NCBI RefSeq assembly: GCF_964340395.1
Contig: NC_135562.1
Span: 7,953,634-8,017,633 of the forward strand
Direction of reading: 5' to 3'
Origin: Glandiceps talaboti
Taxonomy: Eukaryota > Hemichordata > Enteropneusta > Spengelidae
Length of the DNA: 64,000 nucleotides
Position 1 is the first letter of the stretch, and the number at the start of each line of letters is the position of its first letter. The position numbers and the translations under genes are program-made. Below are positions 37,815-64,000 of the stretch, piece by piece. The notes beneath the pieces are model-generated. The model worked only from the letters and a program-made list of their open reading frames with translations. It was not told where the DNA came from and made no database searches.

Positions 37815-40382
37815 ATGGGGTGTTGCCAGAGTTGTACCAAAAAGAAAATACAAGAGGATGTGGAGCCGGGAAATTTCATCTATCCATCCATCACCCCTAG
37901 CTACGAAGATGGCCGCTGTCGAACCAGTATCCTCATGTCCAATCTGGCGCCCATCACCGCACTCAACGGAAACGTCAGAGATCGAAACAGTGGCCCACCA
38001 CAGTTATCAAATTTGGACTTGAACAAAATAAACAGTGACACCGTTTCCTTAAATGACGTTTCTCTTGAGAAAAGCCAGAGTATTCCAGCGTTAAGTGATT
38101 CGCCATGTAGTCTAAACTATAGTAAAGCTAGTACGTATAGTATGGGCTCTCTGCGGTCTTCCTACTCGACTCTCCGGTCCTCATTCCTGAGCGTGTACTC
38201 GGCCATTAGTCTTCGTTCTATATCGGAGGAAGAGGAACGACGTGTGGATCCTAGCTATGCTGCTAAACTGTTATATGATTTGAACGAATTTAGAAAACAG
38301 AACAGATTCACAGATGTTTTGTTGTGTGCCGGAGACGTTGAAATACCAACACACAGAGTTGTGCTGGCTGCAAGTAGTCCGTATATTTTATCAATATTTG
38401 CGATCGAGGACTTAGATGACAATCGACTCTTCCTGGACTACATTGAGCCCGACATTTTGCGACTATTAGTTGAGTATATTTATACATCGAAGTTGACAGT
38501 AACTCGTGAAAATGTGGACGCTCTCATAAAAGGAACCCAAACCCTGCAACTCAATGCTGCAGAACAGGCCTGTCAGGAGTTTGCACTGAATCTCCAAAAC
38601 ATCGACGAAAATGGAAATGGCACCTCCTTAGATGAAGATGTGAAGAGCGTCCTCTATCAACCATATCATGCCATCGAAACCTTGCTTGGACTGAACGACA
38701 TGCGCAGAGAGGAGATATTTACAGATGTAACTTTCAAAACTGAGGATGAACAGTTTCCATGCCATCGTGTCGTCATGGCATGTACCGGGGATTATTTCAA
38801 AGATTTACTGACACACTTAGAAGGGGAACATCATAAAATTGCAATCAGGAATGCATCAGCGGCCATCATGAAAAGACTTGTTGAATTCACATACACTTCA
38901 AATCTTGAAATCAATATTGAGAATGCAAAGGAAATTCTGGCGCTAGCAAGCCTTCTGAAGCATGACTCTGTGTTAGAGAAGTGCACTGAATTTCTAAAAC
39001 GACGAATCACGTCTGCAAGTTGTCTTGGTGTACAAGCTTTGGCGCGAAGGCATTTCGTCGAGCATCTTGAAAAAGCAGCAACGAAAGTTGCTGTCATGCA
39101 CTTCCAAGAAGTTCGTAAACACAACGAATTCTTGGAAATGTCCCAGGACCAATTGATAACTCTACTGAGTGAGGACGCCCTCAATGTTAAATCGGAAGAG
39201 GAAGTATACAGTGCCGCCATGCAGTGGGTCAAACATGATGTTGAGGTCAGAAAAGAGGTGACGTCAGAAGTTTTGAAAGCAGTACGACTGTCATATCTCG
39301 ATCCCAAATTTCTGGAAGAGATTCCTGCAGCAGAGCCTCTCATTCAAGAATCAGAGGCATGCAAAAAACTTATCACAGATGCCACGATCGTTCATTTATT
39401 GATCAGGAAAGGCAAATTCCATCGTGACCCCAGACCAAAGCCGAGGTTTGCATTTGGTGAAGTAATGTTTATGGTTGGTGGGAAAAACAAGAATGAAAAG
39501 TGGGTAGCAGACACACAATACTACAATCCAGTGGACCAGCAATGGCACATTCTAGCACCAATGGAAAATGAAACAGTAGATTACAGAGTAACCGTTCTGA
39601 ACAATGATATCTATGTTATTGGTGGGCGACAGAGCAATTTTGTTAGTGGTGAAACATGGCGGTACGATTCCCTGCATAATGAGTGGTCAAGAGCAACAGA
39701 TATGAAAACACCAAGATACATGCATTCTCTCGGAGTTGTCAATCATAGAATTTATGCAATTGGCGGGAGAACAACAGTTAATGACAATGCCAAATCACTG
39801 AAGAAGGTCGAGAAATTCGATAGAAAATCTAACACATGGCAGCATATCCAAGAAATGCATCATGGCGCCGTAGAGGCCGCTGTTACAGCATATGGGTGGA
39901 AGTTGTACGTCATTTCCGGTAAAGAGGGTGGTGATGATTGCATAGCACAGTACTATGATATAAGCAATAAGACGTGGACTGTACTTGATTCTGTAAATAT
40001 CTCGGGACCTGTGCAAATCGCCGGAACAATTCGAGGACAAGTGTACATCATTGGAGGAAAGAGTAAATTTGCCGTGCAGGTGTACAAACCTGAAACAGAT
40101 GAACTTTCTTCGGGTAATGCAGAGGAACATGCTGAAGCCCATGAACGGGATTTGTACTCCGGTACTGTGGTGAATCGAAAGATTTACGTCACGGGAGGGA
40201 GATGGGTGATTGGTAAAGATGATTATGGTGGTGATGACGCACTTACCATGGTGACCAATAGCATGGATTCTTACGACCCAATTCGGGATGAGTGGACAAT
40301 GATGAAAACAGCTCCCAAAGCATTAACAAATCATGGATGTGTCACCATACGTAAATACATTGGACTTCCAAAGTCAAAGTAA
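37815..40382 (+). CDS. lipid-anchored double-BTB, BACK, Kelch-repeat protein
   Basis: An 855-residue protein in one exon; the start codon has a strong context (A at -3, G at +4). Domains seen: N-terminal MGCCQSC plus KKK (fits M-G-x3-S N-myristoylation with Cys3, Cys4 and Cys7 open to palmitoylation); a Ser-rich linker (about 98-137); BTB1 (about 155-262, FTDVLLCAGDVEIPTHRVVLAA); a second full BTB (about 294-398, FTDVTFKTEDEQFPCHRVVMA); BACK (about 402-505); and six Kelch repeats (about 551-845, with VGG, IGG, IGG, ISG, IGG and TGG turns). BTB-BACK-Kelch proteins usually act as cullin-3 ubiquitin-ligase substrate adaptors, BTB binding cullin-3 and Kelch the substrate. That role, and placement at the plasma or an inner membrane, are inferences. 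A tandem BTB before BACK is unusual; LZTR1 and RhoBTB have two BTBs in other arrangements. A one-exon coding region is common among Kelch-like genes. Confidence 0.93.
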   Translation: MGCCQSCTKKKIQEDVEPGNFIYPSITPSYEDGRCRTSILMSNLAPITALNGNVRDRNSGPPQLSNLDLNKINSDTVSLNDVSLEKSQSIPALSDSPCSLNYSKASTYSMGSLRSSYSTLRSSFLSVYSAISLRSISEEEERRVDPSYAAKLLYDLNEFRKQNRFTDVLLCAGDVEIPTHRVVLAASSPYILSIFAIEDLDDNRLFLDYIEPDILRLLVEYIYTSKLTVTRENVDALIKGTQTLQLNAAEQACQEFALNLQNIDENGNGTSLDEDVKSVLYQPYHAIETLLGLNDMRREEIFTDVTFKTEDEQFPCHRVVMACTGDYFKDLLTHLEGEHHKIAIRNASAAIMKRLVEFTYTSNLEINIENAKEILALASLLKHDSVLEKCTEFLKRRITSASCLGVQALARRHFVEHLEKAATKVAVMHFQEVRKHNEFLEMSQDQLITLLSEDALNVKSEEEVYSAAMQWVKHDVEVRKEVTSEVLKAVRLSYLDPKFLEEIPAAEPLIQESEACKKLITDATIVHLLIRKGKFHRDPRPKPRFAFGEVMFMVGGKNKNEKWVADTQYYNPVDQQWHILAPMENETVDYRVTVLNNDIYVIGGRQSNFVSGETWRYDSLHNEWSRATDMKTPRYMHSLGVVNHRIYAIGGRTTVNDNAKSLKKVEKFDRKSNTWQHIQEMHHGAVEAAVTAYGWKLYVISGKEGGDDCIAQYYDISNKTWTVLDSVNISGPVQIAGTIRGQVYIIGGKSKFAVQVYKPETDELSSGNAEEHAEAHERDLYSGTVVNRKIYVTGGRWVIGKDDYGGDDALTMVTNSMDSYDPIRDEWTMMKTAPKALTNHGCVTIRKYIGLPKSK

Positions 40383-43274
40383 ACACAAATAACCAGCTTC
40401 CTGTCCATTGCTACAATTGAAGGAGTTGTGACTGTTACTAAAGTTGTGACTGAATGTATCATGCACAGTACCGTAGCTGAAAAGGTGGAACTGTGCATAT
40501 GTAAACTTAATCTGTAAGATACGATGTGTTGTGCCACCAGATACCAAAAATAGAAGCTAAAGTGGGCTGAACAACACTTTGTACAACTGTCGACGTGCAA
40601 GCAGTAACAAGCGGAACTTGTTACATACAGGGAAAGTAACCAAAAGAATTGCAGTAGTCAAACTTAGCGGAGTTTGCTGGAAGTATGGAGACAAATGTTA
40701 TATTTCGTCACATTCACAAACGTGTTTCAAGGCCCCTTGGCATTTCATGCACACGTAAGGAGGTCATAACGCTATTCTTTGCGTACAATGAAATGTAATA
40801 CAAGTCTCCGTATTGCCAACATACTGTGCTAAGCATTATTATCAAATTCATTTGTTTACTTTCTGTTATTATTAACAACTTCTGATCGTTACTGCTTGCA
40901 TGTCAACAGTTGTATCTTACAGTGTACTGTAAATTACACTTTGCTACTGATTGAAAATAGGCCAACAGACTGAGAAAAAAAAACTTATTGTAAATTTAAG
41001 AAACAAGAACCGATCATGAAAAACTGCCATTGTAAGGAGTCGCTGAAAGACTTCATGTGATAATGTAGATAAGACCGTTGTTGTTAGGAATCCATTGCTT
41101 CTACTATAATGTTTAAAATGATGATTGTGTAATTTTATTAGGCTCTGCCGCTTATTAATTACGTGTATGCTAGCATGTATATATGTTACAGTGTACAATG
41201 ATATGTTACAAATTATACATGTATTAAAATACCGGGAAAGTGCCATTATTCGCTAGAAAGGGGTTAGATAGGACATGGTACAGTTACTACTATGGAGGGT
41301 TTTCTGTGGCCAGTTAAGATATTATAGGCCAAAAATAGAGATGTGATATGATAGACAAACCGAGGACGACTGAGACCAAAGTTAAGATAGACACATATTG
41401 ACTATTGATAAAGATAAAAGACACAAACTAAAGATAGATATACACTGAAGATGGACACAAGCTAAATATACAAACTGAAGACCAAAACAAGACCAAAAAG
41501 TAAAGATACGATTGAAGAAGATAGATTAAAACCAAAGACAAGATAGACACAAGGGGTTGAAACATGACAGTTTCATTTAAGTTGAGAATCACAACCACAA
41601 CAAGGTGACATTATCGATGATATAGCAAACAGGTGGCTTATATTTTCATAGACTCCAGTGCCCCATATCAATATTTTGATACACTCACATCGAATGTCAC
41701 AACTGTAATGTTTCCATCTTTAGTATATCTCAGATTCTCTCAATCTTAGTTTGTCTAAGTAAGCTTGCCATCGCAGTGTAAAAGTTTTAGCTTAGATAGT
41801 CGTGACTTAGTCTCCCTAAGTCGGCAAGCAAAAACTTAAGAAAGATGCAGAGAATTTTCTTAAACCTAAGTGGTCTTTGTTTTAATTATTGACAATAGTT
41901 AAACGTGCTTCTCAAGAGGATTGTGTATGTGTATAGCATAACATTTTACTGCCAAAGATTTCATTTTTACCTAGTTTCATTCTTAATGGTGCTTTGATTT
42001 TTTTAATCCGTAAGTTTCTTTATTTGTACAGAGTTATGTCTCAGCCTTGCCAGTTGTGCAATATGTTGTTTTGGGACTTTTAAGCACAAATTTGTTGTTT
42101 TTAAAGTGTTTCTCGCTACGTTAGTGTAACTTTTGTAACGTTTTCTTAAGTCTCCTTTTAGTATAAATTTATCTCTAAATGTGGGTCAGAATTTTATCAC
42201 ATATTATAGCTTCCCCTGGTTGTTGTGTTTTTAGCACAACAGCTGAACTGAGGGTCAGTATATTTATTCTAATTTTTTTGTTTTTTTAAAAAACGTGTTT
42301 TGATGTTACTGTAACATGGCTCTAGTGGGATGTTACGATCTAAAACTCAAGAGAAGGTAAAATATTTGCAAGATTTCGATTAAAAAAACGACCTATCCTT
42401 ACTGTTTGTAAGGTACACCTTGTCGGCGCGCCCTCGTACAACGGTCAACCCTTTGAAAGATCTGACCGTTGAGGGCGGGACGACACGACGTATCTTACAG
42501 TCCACGTTCTTTCTTGAATGTTTCCAATTTTGGTCGAGGTCTGACACAATTTCGGAAAAGTGATACTTTTGGAAATAGCACTACATATAAAAAGAAGAAT
42601 TGCGTTTTAGTTTCTCTGTCTCATCTCCAAAGGAATATAACCATCACCAAGCCGAAACTTTCTCTCTGATAATTTCACATGCGAGTTGCAGACATTTTCA
42701 CTTACATTTATGAGCTACCGACAGAAATTCTTACCTCCCATTTAGAAGAAAATCTTACTCTAGGTGATTCGGTGACATTTGCGTATAACACATAGCCGAT
42801 GAATTATCAAACGTTCAAATTAGTTTTTAGCATTAAGCAGTTTTTGTGAAGCATGGCGTATTTTTGTAAATCACATATTTTGACCCATATTTAGATATAC
42901 TGATAATCAATGGGTTGCTACTGTCACAGCAGGGTATTGAAGTTCGTTAAGAAATATAAAGTGTTTGAAAACAGTTACCGTGTGTCTTCTCTTGTGTTCT
43001 AACTAAAGGTTCAGTGTATGTGTGAGAGACGAATGTCCTGATTGGTGGAAGTAATTTTTGTTTGATGACAAACACAAAACATCACTGTGTAAGCTCATCT
43101 GAAGGTCCTACCGCCATCACGTGACCAGTTAACTCTATTATGAAATTAAATGTTAATAATTCACATATATACAGTCATAGTCCTGTGTGTGTTAAAAATT
43201 ACCGTCAAATGCATGTACTGTCATTAACATTCTACTAGAATAGTTCCAGTGAGGTTCGATGTAAATATTTTCAG
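40383..43274. other. 3' flank of the Kelch gene
   Basis: Holds the 3' untranslated region. ATTAAA at about 41223-41228 is one possible poly(A) signal, but others further on cannot be excluded. No separate gene is recognised. Confidence 0.45.
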
Positions 43275-43284
43275 CCCCCCCCCC

Positions 43285-43315
<31 letters not shown>

Positions 43316-43383
43316 TAAAAAATAAAAAATAAACTCAGTTGGTGTCACTTCAACATCGGTAGATGTATGTGATACTGACGCCA

Positions 43384-43418
<35 letters not shown>
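43275..43418. repeat. C run, (AAAT)n and (GT)n simple repeats
   Basis: A run of C bases (about 43275-43283) abuts AAATA repeats to 43334, then a 30-base GT run at 43388-43418. Confidence 0.92.
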
Positions 43419-43422
<4 letters not shown>

Positions 43423-43595
43423 ATAGAAGTATACGGTGATAGTATATTGTTGATGGTGACAATAGAGATCGTTGGTCTTGGTGATGACGGTGACACTGAC
43501 AGTAATAATGATGGTGGTGGTGGTACGGCAGCGACGACGATAACGTTAGTTGTAGTACTACTACTAGTAGTAGTTATGGTAGGGGTAGTGGTGGT

Positions 43596-43889
43596 GGTGG
43601 TGATGATGTTTGTCGCAGTGGTTGTAGTATGTGTAGTGATGGTTGTGATGTTTGTCATAGTGGTTGTAGTATGTGTAGTGATGGTTGTGATGTTTGTCAT
43701 AGTGGTTGTAGTATGTGTAGTGATGGTTGTGATGTTTGTCATAGTGGTTGTAGTATGTGTAGTGATGGTTGTGATGTTTGTCATAGTGGTTGTAGTATGT
43801 GTAGTGGTGGTTGTGATGTTTGTCATAGTGGTTGTAGTATGTGTAGTGGTGGTTGTGATGTTTGTCATAGTGGTTGTAGTATGTGTAGT
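43596..43889. repeat. 42-bp minisatellite, seven units
   Basis: Units begin at 43596 (degenerate), 43638, 43680, 43722, 43764, 43806 and 43848, an exact 42-base period; the last two units share a GATGG to GTGGT change. Since 42 is divisible by three, several frames on both strands stay open. One would encode a 14-residue repeat rich in Cys (CSDGCDVCHSGCSM). Openness in at least four frames and a bias against C on this strand point to non-coding DNA. Confidence 0.92.
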
Positions 43890-44778
43890 GGTGGTAATGA
43901 AAAATCAACAACAAGAGCTAGTGGGAAGAGAATGGAATCTTTATTGCTTACACTGTAATTAATGTCCAAATAATCATGAGTCATAAAATAGTCATCTGAT
44001 GAATAATCAACATAATTTTTTTCAAGGTGCCTGTGTGATGAACTTAATCAGGAAGTAACAAAACTTTCTGTAAAATCTCAATATTTACATTCAAAGCAAT
44101 CACAAGTAACATATGTTGTCTAATAACGGATTACGGTATGATGTTCTACAATTCTTGAATATCTAGCTAGTTCTACTAGTAAATCGGGTGTTGCTGTTAG
44201 AATTGTACTGGGAAACTGAGACTTGTAAGACAGAGATATGTCTTCAAGTTTAGTTTGTGTTTGTCATGAATCTAATTATGCAGTTTGTTGCTGTAATGCT
44301 GCAAGACATGTTGGCGTGAATTCGATTTTTGTTTGCTATGAAATTCTTTCCAACATATCGCTACTTCACATTTCTGAATACCACCAGGCGAAAGCAGGTC
44401 AAACGCGTACGCTAACGTACATACTAGCAACGTGGTACACTCCAAAGTTGTAGTTTATTTGCAACTGTTTCCAACAAGGTAATTACTAGTGGTGACTGGA
44501 TTGATGAAGTGCTTACTCTTTAGTGTGGTACATAATAGTGTAGAATACATTTTGGAGGTGTGCAAACACATTTTCTCTCAGTGAATAAGATATGTAATGC
44601 CCAATATGACATGACAAACGCAGAACCCAATCTACTGCATAAACAACTGTACCTGTACATGTTATTAGCTGTTTTTTAAAACAAAAAACAAACACACAAA
44701 CAATAAATATAATGGCCAACAATTGCCTGTTGCCATTGTTCGCTATACTATACAAGTGTCTTTTATCTGAGACTACAT

Positions 44779-45156
44779 ACAGCATGTTGCAGGTTAGTGT
44801 TCACTGACTCGGGCAAGGTTGAATGAACACAGTTCTTTGTACATTTTGTCTAAATGAAATGAACTAAGGTACCACCATGGAGACATCAACATTGTCATTG
44901 GCGCCCGCATGTTTGTGGTTAGTCGCAGTACATTTAAACACAGACATTCTTCCTTGTCTGGGATTGAAATGGTTTATTCCCTTCAGATGTATTATGTAAC
45001 TATGTTTATTTCATTCAGATTCAAATGTAGCAAGAAATTGTGACATGATCTCCTTATTTTGATTATAAAGAATGGAATGTGAAGTTTCTTATTGGTTTCT
45101 ACGTGGTTCTATCACACAAAGCCAGTGAACACCAACCTACAAATCGCTATACAAGT
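44779..45156. mobile_element. inverted-repeat MITE, family 2, copy 1
   Basis: Left end CAGCATGTTGCAGGTTAGTG with GTTCACTGACT; right end reads, on the other strand, TAGCGATTTGTAGGTTGGTG with GTTCACTGGCT. TA dinucleotides flank both sides. Its interior (ACATTTTGTCTAA, ATTGGCGCCC) is shared with copies at 47.3 and 57.0 kb. Confidence 0.7.
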
Positions 45157-46393
45157 TTAGCTTCCCAGTACCATTCGTCACGGTACTATGTTTTATTGGA
45201 AAAGCAAACAACATATTAATTACGGCAAATATAAATCTTCTCGATAACATAGAGACATACAAAACATGAAATAAATAAATAAAAATGTCATGCATGAAAT
45301 CAGTTTAAATTTAAGGAAGACATTGGAACATGTTAGGATTATAGTTCAATTTCATTTTAGTAAATTCAACTTTCTCTTTTTTCATCATAACGTCAGGACG
45401 GTTTATGGAGCGAGAAAGCTCTCTAATAGTAGCTGAATGCTTTGAAAGACGAGTCTTGAAGTTCCCGGCTTTAGATATAATTATGTATGCATAGATTTAG
45501 AAACATGCAAGATTGCGTAATCCATGGAACAGTGTTACGTCATATTTTATTTAAAAATATAGCCGTGAATACAATTTTGAGTGACTTTACATACGTATCA
45601 TACTACTCTCTACTCTCTCTCTCTACATAATTACAAATTAAAGAGTGTATCTTTGGAAAGACGGTATGGATACTTAAGACGGAGTCAAACTTATTTATTT
45701 TTACAAAAAAGTCAGCTGTACTTGATGTGACTGGGAAATATTTTTTTAAATTATTTTTTTTCTTGATCATATTTTGATTATTTAGTCAAATGACCATTTA
45801 GTTAGTATCTAAGGCACTACGAGAAAGTTCTTGGAGAAAGTTCTTTCTTTTTCTTACAAACTGTCGGTGCTGCTTTGGTGAAGAAAAAACACAACACAAT
45901 CAAAATGCTGTGCAAACTTGGGACTTAACGCTAGCATTCTTTTAAAACAATGTCATGGACTATATATTTCTGAACTTTTCGTCAAAAAAATGTAGCATAA
46001 GAACGAAAGACACCCTCTACAATAGCTGCTTCTGCACTCTCCAAACTATCACCAAGGCAACCTGTTGCCATGGAATCCGAGCCTACTATCGATGTTTTAT
46101 TAGAGTTATGCTTTCGGTTTGTTTTCGTAATGGAATAGCGATCGGATACCTCCACTACCACCGCCTATTTAAAAATTATGAAATATTACAAAAAATCAAC
46201 CCGATTTAAAATTAGCACCTCCAAATATATAATGAGATATCGATTTAAAATTATTTATAGCACATATGAAACTGTTCCCTACCCGCAGGAAACACACCAT
46301 TCCAATTTACATACTTGTACATTTCAATAAGGCACTAGAAAATGAGCAAACGACATAAACAGCTGTGAGGCAATTGCCCCCTCTATCGGCGAT

Positions 46394-46425
46394 GGGGATG
46401 TTGGGGGTGGGGGGTGGGGTGGGGG
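46394..46425 (+). other. potential G-quadruplex tract
   Basis: Five runs of four to six G separated by one to five bases lie on the plus strand, downstream of the stop codon of the minus-strand EGF/CUB gene, probably in or near its 3' untranslated region. Confidence 0.6.
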
Positions 46426-46781
46426 TTGATGAATAACTCCGCACATTAATTTACTTGTCAGAGTACTCGTCTACATTAGTTAGGGGTTAGGTGGCGATCG
46501 GTAACGAAATATTTAAAATTTCAGCCATTTGCATTTCGTATTGTTATTTACAATGTATACACAATTGTCGCCTGGAAACAAACATAGTACATATTTATTT
46601 TTTTATAAATCTCACATATTGTATGAAATTAACATTGGATTTTAACTACTGCTATATTGCATAGTTGGTACTTATGACACAAATGGGTTGGTGACTTGAT
46701 ATTAGTATCTAATCAAGTTATCACTCACAGCTATTTATGTCGAGTCTGCACTGCGCTCTATCAACACTTTATACACGTGTC

Positions 46782-64000
<17,219 letters not shown>

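Larger units (their letters stand above)
43890..46781. other. interval between the convergent Kelch and EGF/CUB genes
   Basis: Contains one inverted-repeat element (listed separately), a G-quadruplex-like tract, and the 3' untranslated region of the EGF/CUB gene next to 46781. AATAAA on the minus strand at about 46594-46599 is a candidate poly(A) signal. Confidence 0.5.

Noticed and set aside
38831-39343. 170-codon minus-strand frame inside the Kelch exon, and 39795-40142 minus
   Set aside because: Antisense shadows of the Kelch coding sequence.
43350-43962. Large frames (172 and 199 codons) over the 42-bp minisatellite
   Set aside because: Open in several frames on both strands because the unit is a multiple of three; low complexity and no start context.

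Overview
The window reads as nuclear DNA of a bilaterian invertebrate, probably marine. Short exons are joined by GT-AG introns of a few hundred bases to about 2.6 kb, the DNA is AT-rich, and microsatellites and small foldback or hAT-type elements are abundant. Bacterial-style operons, rRNA, intact tRNAs, CRISPR arrays and viral genes were not seen. The species cannot be fixed from the sequence; a cephalochordate, hemichordate or lophotrochozoan would all fit.

Layout. (1) 1.4-11.1 kb: three single-exon ELOVL6-like fatty-acid elongase genes on the minus strand. Copies 2 and 3 lie in two nearly identical head-to-tail 3.5-kb units (about 3997-7583 and 7584-11073). Each unit also carries a 151-bp tandem repeat (four copies versus three), a degenerate tRNA-Gly(GCC)-derived sequence and a long GT/CTGT/CT microsatellite. 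Copy 1 is an older, diverged paralogue sharing only the gene and a few hundred bases of its upstream flank. (2) 11.1-37.5 kb: a stretch of about 26 kb with no coding sequence I can support. It holds hAT-type non-autonomous elements. One, at 12817-15656, has an exact 8-bp target-site duplication and is split by a 2.6-kb foldback insertion. Long simple repeats are also present. (3) 37.8-40.4 kb, plus strand: one large exon encoding an 855-residue protein with two BTB domains, a BACK domain and six Kelch repeats. It begins with a classical myristoylation/palmitoylation motif (MGCCQSC). (4) 46.8-64.0 kb, minus strand, convergent with the Kelch gene: the 3' part of a multi-exon gene for a type I membrane protein. 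Eighteen exons were placed by hand: 15 EGF-like, one CUB, one short exon with a furin-type site, and a terminal transmembrane/cytoplasmic exon. Every intron in this gene is phase 1. The 5' end lies outside the window.

The three loci have no obvious functional link. The elongases would act in the endoplasmic reticulum, the Kelch protein probably as a membrane-tethered cullin-3 adaptor, and the EGF/CUB protein at the cell surface. No clearly new multi-gene system is visible. The most unusual items are the lipid-anchored double-BTB Kelch protein, the EGF/CUB receptor (furin-site exon, GC-AG intron, possible alternative membrane-anchor exon), the tandem elongase duplication, and the nested transposon.
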